A stretch of 64,000 nucleotides of DNA from Piscinibacter gummiphilus (GTDB lineage: Bacteria; Pseudomonadota; Gammaproteobacteria; Burkholderiales; Burkholderiaceae_C), in NCBI RefSeq assembly GCF_002116905.1, contig NZ_CP015118.1, positions 5,394,001-5,458,000 on the forward strand, in the 5' to 3' direction. Positions within the stretch are counted from its first letter, which is position 1, and each line of letters starts with the position of its first letter. A program made the translations under genes and the position numbers. Below, piece by piece: positions 31,499-40,505 of this stretch. The notes below the pieces were generated by a model, which was given only the letters and a program-made list of their open reading frames with translations, did no database searches and was not told where the DNA came from.

Positions 31499-33049
31499 CT
31501 TGAAGTTCGAGATCACGCCCATCAGTGCCACGGCCTGCTGCTTCATGCTCTCGGCCGCCGCGGCACTCTCCTCGACGAGCGCCGCGTTCTGCTGCGTGCC
31601 CTGGTCGATCGACGCGACCGACTGGTTCACCTGCAGGATGCCGGTGCTCTGCTCGAGGGTGGATGCGTTGATTTCGGCGACGAGGTCGGTCACCTGGCGA
31701 ACGCGGGTCACGATGTCGTCCATCGTGCGGCCCGCCTCGCCCACGAGGGTGCTGCCCGCGTCGACGCGGTCCACGCTCGCGCCGATCAGGGCCTTGATCT
31801 CGCGGGCCGCGGTGGCCGAACGTTGCGCGAGGCTGCGCACCTCGGCCGCCACGACCGCGAAGCCGCGGCCCTGCTCACCCGCACGGGCCGCTTCCACGGC
31901 CGCGTTCAGCGCGAGGATGTTGGTCTGGAACGCGATGCCGTCGATGACCCCGGTGATGTCGGCGATCTTCTTGCTCGACTCGCTGATGTCGCCCATCGTG
32001 GCGACCACGCGGGCCACCACCTCGCCACCGCGGCCGGCCACCTCGGCGGCCGACGAGGCGAGCTGGCTCGCCTGGCGCGAGCTCTCGGCGTTCTGCTGGA
32101 CCGTCTCGGTCATCTGCTGCATCGACGCGGCGGTCTGCTGCAGCGCGGCGGCCTGCTGTTCGGTGCGGTTGGACAGGTCGGCGTTGCCGGTGGCGATCTC
32201 GCTCGACGCGTTGGCGATGCCGTCGGCGGTCTGCCGCACGCTGCCCACCATCGCCGACAGGCTGCCGTTCATCTGGCGCAGCGCGGCGAGCAGCTGGCCG
32301 GTCTCGTCCTTGCGGTCCACGACGATGTCGGTGCGCAGGTCGCCCGCGGCCACCGATTCGGCGAGCCGCACGGCGCGCGTCAGCGGCACCGTGATGCATT
32401 GAGAGAGGTACCAGCCGAGGGCCATCGCGCCACCGGCGGCCAGCACGCACGCGATGATCATCGTCCAGCGGTCGGCGCGGAAGGCCGCCTCGGCCTGATC
32501 CACCTGGGCGGTGGCCTGGGTCTTGTCGTATTCGATGAACTCCGAGGTCGTCTTGAGCAGCGCGGCCAGCAGCGGGCGGCACTCGACGTTCATCTTGGCG
32601 ACGGCCTCGTCGCGCTTGCCGTCCAGGGCGAGGCCCACGATGGCCAGCGCCACCGGGCCGTACCTGGCCTCGATGCCTTCGATCTCGGCGAGGATCTCCC
32701 GGTCGCGCGGGGTCGAGTCCTTCGACGTCTCGATCGCGGCCTTCAGCGCCGCGAACTGCTTGCCGACACGTTCGTGGGCGGCGGTCACCGCGGCCTTCTC
32801 GAGGGCCTGGTCCTCGGGTGTGGTCACCAGCACGAGGTTGCGCGCCGCGACCGCGCGGGCGTTGGCGGCGGCCCGGAGGTCGGTCGCCAGGCGCTCCCGG
32901 TTCCCGACCCCGTCGAGGTAGCCCGTGAACCGGTCGTTGGATCGCCCGAGCGACTGCAAGGCCAGCCCCGACACCACCAGCACCACCGCTGCCATCACCA
33001 CGAAGCCGGTCAACAGCTTCGTCTTCACCCGCCAATCCGTCACGCTCAT
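31484..33049 (-). CDS. Methyl-accepting chemotaxis protein
   Basis: 521 residues. First membrane helix about 12-32, periplasmic 4HB_MCP-like helical sensor to about 190, second helix about 192-212, HAMP with ESVAAGDLRTDIVVDRKDETGQL, then the signalling domain with VIDGIAFQTNILALNA and EQGRGFAVVAAEVRSLAQRSA. It is a typical class of betaproteobacterial transducer. The start at 33049 has GGGAGCGG upstream. It differs from the other receptor at 28327 in its sensor domain, so the two should sense different signals. No CheR-binding tail. Confidence 0.93.
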   Translation of the reverse strand: MSVTDWRVKTKLLTGFVVMAAVVLVVSGLALQSLGRSNDRFTGYLDGVGNRERLATDLRAAANARAVAARNLVLVTTPEDQALEKAAVTAAHERVGKQFAALKAAIETSKDSTPRDREILAEIEGIEARYGPVALAIVGLALDGKRDEAVAKMNVECRPLLAALLKTTSEFIEYDKTQATAQVDQAEAAFRADRWTMIIACVLAAGGAMALGWYLSQCITVPLTRAVRLAESVAAGDLRTDIVVDRKDETGQLLAALRQMNGSLSAMVGSVRQTADGIANASSEIATGNADLSNRTEQQAAALQQTAASMQQMTETVQQNAESSRQASQLASSAAEVAGRGGEVVARVVATMGDISESSKKIADITGVIDGIAFQTNILALNAAVEAARAGEQGRGFAVVAAEVRSLAQRSATAAREIKALIGASVDRVDAGSTLVGEAGRTMDDIVTRVRQVTDLVAEINASTLEQSTGILQVNQSVASIDQGTQQNAALVEESAAAAESMKQQAVALMGVISNFKTRAG

Positions 33050-33142
33050 GTTCCGCTCCCACGGTTCCGCTCGAACAGGCACGCCTGAGCGGCGCCCCCT
33101 CCTCCGGGTTATCGACGCGGACCGGTCCGGGGTTGAGGCAAA

Positions 33143-34972
33143 TCAACGTGAAAGTGTGTCTCCCGGTTCGTACACGTCGAGGAGCACGTTGAGCGCCCCG
33201 AACGCGCCGTTGCTGCCGTCAAAAAACGTCGCATTTCGGCCGTCCAGCACCACCACCGGTTGCGTGCCCACCACCCGGGCCTGCCCGCCATGCACCACGA
33301 TGGCGCTCGATTCGCTGATGCCATACACCGGCGTGTGCCGCCGCTGAGCGCCCACGCCGTACAGCCGGCCCCAGCGCTTGTCGATCTGCAGCCGCGGTTC
33401 GAACGCCGCGCCGCGCAGCAGCCCGAGGCCCGGCCGCACCACGGCATTGCGGCTCTGGAAGGCGGCGATGGCGTCGTCGGCCGTGTCGCCTTCGGGGATG
33501 GCATCGAAGTGTTCACCGGCGGCCGCGGTCATCGCACGTTCGAACAGGACCACGTTCGCCGAACCCGCGGCCGAACGGATCCAGTCGGTGAACGCGCGGT
33601 CGGCGAGCACCGCACCCATCAGCGACTGGTCGCCGCCGAGCAGCAGCACCCCGCTCGCGTCCTTCGCCCGCGCCGCATCCAGCCGGGTCTGGCCGTGGAG
33701 GTGGATGGACGTGGTGCCGGCCCAGCCGGCGGCCACGAGCGCGCGGGCGTAGAGGTCGGCCGCGGCCTGGGCGTCGGCCGGCGACGCGTAGGCCGCGGCC
33801 ACCACCACGATCTTGCCCAGGCGCTGCTTCGATGCCTGCCGCACGAACTCGCGGATCACGGGCCCGCCGAGGTCCTCGGAGACGTCGCCGCCCAGCATCA
33901 GCATGGCCTCGTGCCCGGAGCGCAGGCCCGGCGTGCCGCGGGGCTCGTCGTACGGCACCGGGCGGCCACGCCACCACGGCTCGCGCCGCGCGAGGTCGAA
34001 CGCCACCTGCCGGCCCGGCGGCAGCACGTGGGTGAGCACGCGGCGGGCGCTCAGCGCGGCGTTCGGTCCGACCCACGCGTGGCGGGTGCGCGCGGTGCGC
34101 AGGTCCACCACGATGCCGGACGACACGCCCTGGATGCTCGAGATCCAGCGGTCCCCGGTGATCACCGCGCCCGTGTCGTAGTCGAAGCCCAGCCCGAGCA
34201 GGCCGCCGTGCCCGTAGGCGTCGGCGGTCTGCGCCGCGGCGTTGACCATGCGCCCGAGCCGGCCGCGCGAGTGCAGGTGTTCGTCGATCACGACCTGGCG
34301 CGAGCCGAACACGAGGCCGCGGTGCTGCGGCGGACGGCCCAGCCACAGGTCGATGGACCCCTTCTGCAGCGCGTTGGTGGAGTCGCCCGCGTCGGTGTAG
34401 CCCGCGTTCATCGCGAGGGACTGGATGGCCGCGCCCGCGCTGGTGCCGCCGAACACGACCCCGCGCTCGGCGGCCGTGGTCATCGTGGCCTCCGCCGGCG
34501 TGCCGGCGAGGATGCGCGCGGCATAGGCCTGGTCGCCGCCGGTGAAGAAGATGCCGTGCAGCGTGGGATCGGCCAGACGGACCAGGATGGCGGGGTCGTA
34601 GGCATCGCCGGCCACGTACAGCGGCACCGACGTCACGTCGCAGCCGGCCGGGAACGCGATGCGGTCGATCACGGCCTCGCAGGCCAGCCGCAGCGCCTCG
34701 ACGTCCTCGGCGAGGATGATGGGGTCCTCCGGCAGCACCGGGTCGTCGGCGAACGCCGCCGGCACCATCACCATCCGCACCGCCGGGCCGCGCGCCGTGC
34801 GCGCCACCTCGACCGAGTAGCCCTTCAGGGCCTCTTCATAACCACCGCCCACCGGGTAGAGGCGCCGGACCGGGCCGTCGCGGGCGATGGCGCCGGAGGC
34901 CACGCACAGCGTGAGCAGCAAGGTGACGAGCAGCGAACGCGGCGCCATCGGCCGCCAGGGTGTGGAGGTCAT
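33143..34972 (-). CDS. Secreted cyanophycinase-like protein with two S51-type domains
   Basis: 609 residues from ATG 34972, with a signal peptide ending near ASGAIA. The first domain (about 30-330) is a peptidase S51/cyanophycinase fold: FFTGGDQAYAARIL and the nucleophile elbow GGTSAGAAIQS, with VIDEHLHSRGRLGR following. The second (about 360-560) repeats the fold pattern (LMLGGDVSED, KIVVVAAAYASP, VLLLGGDQSLMGAVL) but lacks the GTSAGA nucleophile. Extracellular cyanophycinases hydrolyse the storage polymer cyanophycin to Asp-Arg dipeptides. The substrate here could instead be another beta-linked acidic peptide. The start has GGAAAGG upstream. No cyanophycin synthetase is nearby. Confidence 0.75.
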   Translation of the reverse strand: MTSTPWRPMAPRSLLVTLLLTLCVASGAIARDGPVRRLYPVGGGYEEALKGYSVEVARTARGPAVRMVMVPAAFADDPVLPEDPIILAEDVEALRLACEAVIDRIAFPAGCDVTSVPLYVAGDAYDPAILVRLADPTLHGIFFTGGDQAYAARILAGTPAEATMTTAAERGVVFGGTSAGAAIQSLAMNAGYTDAGDSTNALQKGSIDLWLGRPPQHRGLVFGSRQVVIDEHLHSRGRLGRMVNAAAQTADAYGHGGLLGLGFDYDTGAVITGDRWISSIQGVSSGIVVDLRTARTRHAWVGPNAALSARRVLTHVLPPGRQVAFDLARREPWWRGRPVPYDEPRGTPGLRSGHEAMLMLGGDVSEDLGGPVIREFVRQASKQRLGKIVVVAAAYASPADAQAAADLYARALVAAGWAGTTSIHLHGQTRLDAARAKDASGVLLLGGDQSLMGAVLADRAFTDWIRSAAGSANVVLFERAMTAAAGEHFDAIPEGDTADDAIAAFQSRNAVVRPGLGLLRGAAFEPRLQIDKRWGRLYGVGAQRRHTPVYGISESSAIVVHGGQARVVGTQPVVVLDGRNATFFDGSNGAFGALNVLLDVYEPGDTLSR

Positions 34973-35111
34973 ACAGCGCCTTTCCGTGAGGGGAAGGCCA
35001 CTGTGCCGGGGCGGCGCGCGGCCGGTCAACACCGGCTGGCGCGCATTCTGTCCGCATCGCGCCGGAACGGCGCGCTTCCTCCCTCATCGAGAGGATGAAG
35101 TCACGCGGGTG

Positions 35112-35522
35112 TCACGCCTTCGGCGGTGCGGCGGCCGGGTCCATCCACACCACTTCCCACAGGTGGCCGTCGAGGTCCTGGTAGCCGTGCTGGTACATGA
35201 AGCCGTGGTCCTTCGGCGGCCAGGGCAGCGTGGCGCCGCCCTTCACCGCGTTGGCCACCATCTCGTCGACGGCCTCGCGGCTGTCGGCCGACACGCAGAC
35301 GATCACCTCGGTGACCTTGCGCGCGTCGGCGATGGGGGTGTGCGTGAAGGTCTGGAAGAACTTCTCGACCAGCAGCATCACGAAGTTGTCCTCGCCGAGC
35401 ACCATGCACGTGGCGTTCTCGTCGGTGAAGTTCGGGTTGAAGGTGTAGCCCAGCCCCTTGAAGAAGGTGACGGACCGGTTCAGGTCCTTGACGGGGAGGT
35501 TGACGAAGAGTTTGGTGGCCAT
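35112..35522 (-). CDS. VOC-family (glyoxalase/bleomycin resistance-like) protein
   Basis: 136 residues with the VOC beta-alpha-beta-beta-beta repeats: KLFVNLPVKDLNRSVTFFKGLGY at the N terminus, and the C-terminal YQDLDGHLWEVVWMDP, where the glutamate is a usual metal ligand. Members are metal enzymes or binding proteins such as lactoylglutathione lyase or resistance proteins; the substrate cannot be deduced. The start at 35522 has AGGAG upstream. It is divergent from the uracil permease gene and shares a 161-base region that holds the palindrome at 35589-35601. Confidence 0.88.
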   Translation of the reverse strand: MATKLFVNLPVKDLNRSVTFFKGLGYTFNPNFTDENATCMVLGEDNFVMLLVEKFFQTFTHTPIADARKVTEVIVCVSADSREAVDEMVANAVKGGATLPWPPKDHGFMYQHGYQDLDGHLWEVVWMDPAAAPPKA

Positions 35523-35588
35523 GGGTGCTCCTGGGGAATGGAAGTGGACAACGTACACAAGCAACACTGAACAAGATAGCAAACAATT

Positions 35589-35601
35589 TGGACAGTGTCC
35601 A
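35589..35601. promoter_or_regulatory. Palindrome in the VOC/permease divergent promoter region
   Basis: TGGACA-G-TGTCCA is a perfect 13-base palindrome in a locally AT-rich stretch; the half-site TGGACA occurs again at 35545-35550. It may be a repressor or activator site for one or both flanking genes. The binding protein is unknown. Confidence 0.35.
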
Positions 35602-35683
35602 CATCCCCGGTTTCCCCCCGACGCCCGCCGACCGCAAGTCGTCGCACAATCCGGCACCGTCCTCTCCCGGAGTCCCGATCCCC

Positions 35684-36964
35684 ATGCCCACCTTCTTTCC
35701 CCGCTGGACGTTGAAAACCTCGGGCGACGTCGCCCCCGACGAACGCCTGCCCTGGCCGCAGACCACGGTGATGGGCATCCAGCACGTGGTCGCGATGTTC
35801 GGTTCGACCGCGCTGGCCCCGATCCTGATGGGCTTCGACCCGAACACCTCGGTGTTCTTCTCGGGCATCGGCACGCTGATCTTCTTCCTCATCACGGGCG
35901 GCCGGCTGCCGAGCTACCTCGGTTCGAGCTTCGCGTTCATCGCCGTGGTGATCGCGGCCAGCGGCTACACGGGCAGCGGGCCCAACCCGAACATCGGCGT
36001 GGCGCTCGGCGGCATCGTGGCCGCGGGGGTGGTCTATGCGCTGATCGGGGTGCTCGTGCAGGCCTTCGGCACCGGGTGGATCGAACGGCTGATGCCGCCG
36101 GTGGTGACCGGGGCCATCGTCGCGGCCATCGGGCTGAACCTCGCGCCCGTGGCGGTGAAGAACCTCTCGGCCTCGTCGTTCGACGCGGTGGTGGGCCTCG
36201 CGACGGCGCTCGCGGTGGGCCTCGTGGCCGTCAACGGCCGCGGTGCGATCGGCCGACTCCCGATCCTGATCGGGGCCGCGTTCGGCTACGTCGTCTACAT
36301 CGTGGGGGCCAACGTGATGGGCTTCGGCAAGCCGGTGGACTTCAGCGGCATCGGCCAGGCCGCGTGGTTCGGGCTGCCGAACTTCACGGCACCGGTGTTC
36401 CAGGCCTCGGCGATGGCGCTCGTCGCGCCCATCGCGGTGATCCTCGTGGCCGAGAACCTCGGCCACGTGAAGGCGCTCGCCGCGATGACCGGGCGCGACT
36501 TCGACCCGCTGATCGGCCGCGCCTTCATCGCCGACGGTGTCGCCACGGCCGTGTCCGGCATGGGCGGCGGCACGGGCGTGACCACCTACGCCGAGAACAT
36601 GGGCGTGATGGCCGTGACCCGCATCTACTCGACGCTCGTGTTCGTCGTGGCCGCGGGCGTCGCGCTGCTGCTCGGCTTCTCGCCGAAGTTCGGCGCGCTG
36701 ATCCTCACGCTGCCCGTGCCCGTGATCGGCGGCCTCGCGCTCGTGGTGTTCGGCCTCATCGCCGCCACCGGCGGCCGCATCTGGGTGCTCAACAAGGTCG
36801 ACTTCTCGAGCCCGCGCAACCTGCTCGTGGCCGGCATCGCCCTCACCGCCGGCGCGGGCGACCTGACGCTGCACCTCGGCAGCTTCACGCTCGGCGGCAT
36901 CGGCACCGCCACGTTCGGGGCGATCCTCCTGTACCAGGTGCTGCGCGAGCGGCGGGCCACCTGA
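35684..36964 (+). CDS. Uracil/xanthine permease (nucleobase:cation symporter-2)
   Basis: 426 residues, about 12-14 membrane helices of the UraA/RutG family. Seen are GIQHVVAMFGSTALAPILMG near the N terminus, LPSYLGSSFAFI, the substrate/proton-site region VAENLGHVKALAAMTGRD and the motif GGGTGVTTYAENMGVMAVT (positions about 285-303). It imports uracil or another nucleobase with protons. The start at 35684 fits the family start (residues before WPQTTVMGIQH are few). It is not next to pyrimidine or purine catabolic genes, so the substrate within the family stays open. Confidence 0.92.
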   Translation: MPTFFPRWTLKTSGDVAPDERLPWPQTTVMGIQHVVAMFGSTALAPILMGFDPNTSVFFSGIGTLIFFLITGGRLPSYLGSSFAFIAVVIAASGYTGSGPNPNIGVALGGIVAAGVVYALIGVLVQAFGTGWIERLMPPVVTGAIVAAIGLNLAPVAVKNLSASSFDAVVGLATALAVGLVAVNGRGAIGRLPILIGAAFGYVVYIVGANVMGFGKPVDFSGIGQAAWFGLPNFTAPVFQASAMALVAPIAVILVAENLGHVKALAAMTGRDFDPLIGRAFIADGVATAVSGMGGGTGVTTYAENMGVMAVTRIYSTLVFVVAAGVALLLGFSPKFGALILTLPVPVIGGLALVVFGLIAATGGRIWVLNKVDFSSPRNLLVAGIALTAGAGDLTLHLGSFTLGGIGTATFGAILLYQVLRERRAT

Positions 36965-36996
36965 GGCCTGGCACGGCTCGTGCACTCCGGGTGCCC

Positions 36997-37548
36997 ATGA
37001 CCCCCACCTCGCCCCGCCACTTCCATTTCAACGGCAGCCTCACCGGTCCGTGGCGCGTCACCCGGCAAGTCGCGCTGCGGGGCGACCCGCTGCCGGCCGC
37101 TCCGTGCCTCGTCGTCGGCACCGCTGACCAACGCCCTGGCGTGTGGCACCTGCAGGGCATCACCAGCAACGAGCGGTATGTCACGCGGGCCGAGCGCACC
37201 GAACTCGTGGCGCGGCAGGAGGGGCTCGGCCGTGTGGCGTCCACCCGCGCCGCGCTGATCCCAATCCGCAAGACCGCCGCGTGGTGGGCCCTGACGCAGG
37301 ACGAACGGCGCGACGTGCTGGAAGGCCAGTCGCGCCACATCGCCATCGGACTGCGCTACCTGCCCGCCATCGCGCGCCGCCTGCACCATTGCCGGGACCT
37401 CGGACCCGACGAACCGTTCGACTTCCTGACCTGGTTCGAGTACGGCCCCGACGACGAACCCGCCTTCGACGACCTGCTGGCCGCGCTGCGCGCCTCGCCG
37501 GAGTGGACCTACGTCGACCGCGAAGTGGACCTGCGGCTCGCGCGCTGA
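36997..37548 (+). CDS. Chlorite-dismutase-family protein
   Basis: 183 residues. The C-terminal part carries the family features: ALIPIRKTAAWWALTQDERR, SRHIAIGLRYLPAIARRLHH, DLGPDEPFDFLTWFEYGPDD and ASPEWTYVDREVDLRL. The fold is a ferredoxin-like dimer that may bind heme. Most short members are not true chlorite dismutases and their role is unknown. The start at 36997 lies 32 bases after the permease stop, so they may be co-transcribed. The gene converges on the DMT exporter with only 7 bases between, where a palindrome spans both stops. Confidence 0.8.
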   Translation: MTPTSPRHFHFNGSLTGPWRVTRQVALRGDPLPAAPCLVVGTADQRPGVWHLQGITSNERYVTRAERTELVARQEGLGRVASTRAALIPIRKTAAWWALTQDERRDVLEGQSRHIAIGLRYLPAIARRLHHCRDLGPDEPFDFLTWFEYGPDDEPAFDDLLAALRASPEWTYVDREVDLRLAR

Positions 37549-37559
37549 CGCGCCGTCAG
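37545..37559. terminator. Palindrome spanning two convergent stop codons
   Basis: CTGACG-CGC-CGTCAG forms a 6-bp stem with a 3-base loop; it contains the TGA of the upstream gene and the TGA (tca) of the downstream one. It may end transcription in both directions. A nearly identical palindrome spans the stop of the histidine kinase at 20161-20175. Confidence 0.35.
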
Positions 37560-38491
37560 TGCGTGGGCTCGTCGACGGCGTGGAGCCGCACGGTCCACGC
37601 CACGCCCACCGCCAGCAGCACGATGGCCGCCCACTCCAGCGGCCGCGGCATCGCACCGGCCAGCACGAAGCCGTAGGCCAGCGCGAAGAGCGTCTCGAAG
37701 ACGATCAGCTGCCCGGACAGCGTGACCGGCACCCGCCGGCACGCGATGTTCCAGAGCTGGTTGCCGATGAGCGAGGCGCCCACGGCGAGGAAGAGGCACA
37801 CACTCCAGAACACCACCGAGTCGCGCTCGGGTGACGGGGCCGGCGGCCGCCCGCCGAACGCCCACCACACGGCGGCAGCCACCAGCGCGAGGGTGCCGCT
37901 GGCCAGCCCGTACAGCGCCGACCACTCGCGGCCCGAGAACTTGTGCACCCGCTTGAGGTAGCGGGTGTTGTCGATCGCGTACCAGGTCCAGCACACGAGA
38001 CCGCCCAGGGCGCACAGCAGCCCGATCGCCTTGTCGGCGAGCGACCCCGACGCCGGCCCCGCGTGCGAGAACAGGTCGACGTTGATGCAGGCGATGCCCG
38101 CGGCCACCACGGCCAGGGGCCAGGCCAGCACCTTCAGCGGCACCGCCCCCTGGTCACGCCGCCCGACGAGCGTGACGCTCAGCGGCAGCACGCCGATGAT
38201 CAGTGACGTGAGCGTGACCCCCGCGAGCTGCACGCCGTAGCCCAGCAGCACGTAGTAGGCGACGTTGCCGGCCGCGCCCTGGCGGAACATCGCCACCAGG
38301 TCGGCCCGGTCGATCTTGCCCCACGTGGCCCGCCACGTGGGTGCGAGCGCCACGAGCGCGATGGCCGCGTACGAGGTGTAGCGCCCGAACGCCAGCTCCC
38401 ACGGCGAAAACGCCGACAGCCATTTCGGCGCGATGAACACGGTGCCCCAGAACGCACCCGCCAACATTCCACACAGAACACCCCAAGTCAT
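37556..38491 (-). CDS. DMT-superfamily (EamA-type) transporter
   Basis: 311 residues with about ten membrane helices. The N terminus (GVLCGMLAGAFWGTVFIAPKWL) and the two-fold repeated architecture are typical of EamA/DMT exporters; the second half contains VFETLFALAYGFVLAGAMPRPLEW, the classic EamA repeat end. Substrates in this family are amino acids, nucleosides or other small metabolites, and nothing here narrows that down. The start at 38491 is the first ATG before the first helix. Confidence 0.88.
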   Translation of the reverse strand: MTWGVLCGMLAGAFWGTVFIAPKWLSAFSPWELAFGRYTSYAAIALVALAPTWRATWGKIDRADLVAMFRQGAAGNVAYYVLLGYGVQLAGVTLTSLIIGVLPLSVTLVGRRDQGAVPLKVLAWPLAVVAAGIACINVDLFSHAGPASGSLADKAIGLLCALGGLVCWTWYAIDNTRYLKRVHKFSGREWSALYGLASGTLALVAAAVWWAFGGRPPAPSPERDSVVFWSVCLFLAVGASLIGNQLWNIACRRVPVTLSGQLIVFETLFALAYGFVLAGAMPRPLEWAAIVLLAVGVAWTVRLHAVDEPTH

Positions 38492-38605
38492 GGGGCGATT
38501 ATCCGGCGCGGCCGGGATACCATTCGTTTCGGCGCACGCGGACATCGCGGCGACCGGGCCCGCACAGGGCCACGCATCAGAACAATGCAAAGGGGAGGGG
38601 CGAGG

Positions 38606-39940
38606 ATGGAAACGGCCGCGCAGGTGCAGCTCGTGTTCCGCGGCGAGGTGCTGCAGGGATTCCACGTGGAGGACGTCAAGCGCGCGCTCGGTGAGCGGCT
38701 GCGCATCGACGAGAAGGGCCTCGCGAACCTCTTCACCGCGCGCCGCACCGTGGTCAAGCGCGCGGTCGCCCCCACCGAGGCGGCGCGCTACATCGCCACC
38801 TTCGCGAAGCTGGGCGCCATCCTCCACGCCGAAAGCCTGGCCCCGCCCGCGCCGCCGGTGCGCCCCGCCACCGGCCTGTCGCTGCCCACCATCGTCCCGC
38901 CCCCGGAAGACGCGGCGCCCCCTCCGGCGGCGCGCTCCGGGCCGCCCGCCCCCGCGCCCATCCCCGTCGCGACCCGCCCGCTCGCCCTGGCCTCCGCACC
39001 CGAGGCCCCGGCCGCCGCGGACGTCGAGGAGGTCGTCTGCCCGAACTGCGGCGAACGGCAGAGCAAGCGCCTGCTGTGCCGTTCCTGCACCACGAACATC
39101 GAGATGGCCCAGGCCGCCAAGACCGAGGCCGACGCGGCCGCGCGCGCCGCGGCGCTGGCCGAACGTCAGCGCAAGTACGGGATCAAGACCGGCATCGAAC
39201 CCGAACGGGTGGTGGAGGCGTCCGGGGAGCCCGGGTACTGGGGACTGGGCTTCGAGGGCCGCATGCGGCGGCTGCCTTACTGGACCGGCGGCTTCGTCCT
39301 CCTGACGGCGCTGTACCTCGCCGCCCTGCTGCTCCTGCAGCGGCCCGGCTCGGGAGGGTGGGTCCTGCTGGCCCTCTTCTACCTGCCGTGCCTCGTGATC
39401 AGCCTGCGCTGGACCGCGATGCGGCTGCACGACCTGAACGCGAGCGGCTGGTGGGCCGTGGTGCTGTTCGTGCCCTACGTGGGCGCCGCAGCCGGCCTGG
39501 TCCTGTCGTTCGTGCCGGGCAACACGGGCGACAACGACCACGGCGAACCGCCCCCCGACGGCCGCTGGAGCCACCTCATCGCCGCCGCCGGCGCGTTCGT
39601 GCTGTCGGTGGTCTTCACGTTCTCCATCCTGACGGCCCTCCTGATGCGCGTGTACCTGGAGGACGAGGACGGCCTCGAGGCGCTCGCCGAACCGGCCGCC
39701 GCGGGCACCGCGTCGGCCGAGCACCTGCTCCCGCCCGGCGCCGCCCGCAGGGCGTTCGAGAGCGTCTACGCCACCGCGCCGGGCTTCAAGGCCTTCGCCT
39801 CGTCCTCGTCCGGCCCGTGGGGCTGGTACGGCGGCGCCCCGACGCTGGCCCACGCCACGGCCGCGGCCATGCAGCGCTGCGAAGGGCAGCGGCAGTCGGA
39901 CCACGCGCCATGCGAGATCCTGGATGCGAGTGCCCGGTGA
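38606..39940 (+). CDS. DUF805-like membrane protein with central zinc ribbon
   Basis: 444 residues from ATG 38606 (GGGGCGAGG directly upstream; another ATG at 38585 lacks one). Residues 1-80 form a small conserved-looking domain (VQLVFRGEVLQGFHVEDVKRAL); 80-145 is a proline/alanine linker; a CXXC zinc ribbon follows (CPNCGER, LCRSC), then a charged helix, and a DUF805-type membrane domain (GRMRRLPYWTGGFVLL, AMRLHDLNASGWWAV) with about four helices. The C-terminal 80 residues are soluble. Function unknown. It heads a five-gene run of envelope proteins on the same strand. Confidence 0.75.
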   Translation: METAAQVQLVFRGEVLQGFHVEDVKRALGERLRIDEKGLANLFTARRTVVKRAVAPTEAARYIATFAKLGAILHAESLAPPAPPVRPATGLSLPTIVPPPEDAAPPPAARSGPPAPAPIPVATRPLALASAPEAPAAADVEEVVCPNCGERQSKRLLCRSCTTNIEMAQAAKTEADAAARAAALAERQRKYGIKTGIEPERVVEASGEPGYWGLGFEGRMRRLPYWTGGFVLLTALYLAALLLLQRPGSGGWVLLALFYLPCLVISLRWTAMRLHDLNASGWWAVVLFVPYVGAAAGLVLSFVPGNTGDNDHGEPPPDGRWSHLIAAAGAFVLSVVFTFSILTALLMRVYLEDEDGLEALAEPAAAGTASAEHLLPPGAARRAFESVYATAPGFKAFASSSSGPWGWYGGAPTLAHATAAAMQRCEGQRQSDHAPCEILDASAR

Positions 39941-39987
39941 CCGGAACCTCGTCCCACCCCGAAACGCGAACCCGTCCCCCGGCCTTC

Positions 39988-40503
39988 ATGACCTCCAGAC
40001 TCAGCGTTCTCTGCCTCTCCGTCGTGCTGCTGGCCGGCTGCGGAGAGGAACCCGACATCGAGGAATTCGGCGTCACGCCCAGCCCCATCACCGCCCCCAC
40101 GGGCACCACGCCGTCGGCGTTCCGGATCGCCGTGCGGTCCACCGACGCCGACGACCTCACCTGCGTGGTGCAGCTGTTCGAATCGAGCAACGAGAGCGTG
40201 TCGACCTGGCCCGTCATCGAGAGCATTCCCGGCAGCGCCTGCGTCGCCCGGCACGAGATCCCGTGCCGCTCGTCGCTGTCGAGCACCGATGCGACCCGGC
40301 GCGAGATCGACTGCTTCGACGCGGCCGATCCGGAGAAGGCGGTGTTCCACGCCAGTCGACCGGCCGGCAGCCAGCTCGTCTTCCGGGTCGATGCGGTCTT
40401 CCAGAAGGCGTCGATCCCGAAGGCGGTGGCCTGGTCCCTGACCCATCCGGGCCGCAGCGGCAGCGGGGACCCGACCCGCGACACGACGGTCGAACTGCGC
40501 TGA
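39988..40503 (+). CDS. Hypothetical lipoprotein
   Basis: 171 residues. The N terminus has a lipoprotein signal (LCLSVVLLAGC, cysteine at about residue 18), so the mature protein should be anchored in the membrane. The mature part contains four further cysteines (near TCVVQLF, SACVARHEIPC and EIDCFD), which probably form disulfides in the periplasm. No known domain. The start is chosen at the ATG 39988, which gives a normal signal; a longer frame opens before it. The next gene begins 2 bases after its stop. Confidence 0.7.
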   Translation: MTSRLSVLCLSVVLLAGCGEEPDIEEFGVTPSPITAPTGTTPSAFRIAVRSTDADDLTCVVQLFESSNESVSTWPVIESIPGSACVARHEIPCRSSLSSTDATRREIDCFDAADPEKAVFHASRPAGSQLVFRVDAVFQKASIPKAVAWSLTHPGRSGSGDPTRDTTVELR

Positions 40504-40505
40504 AC

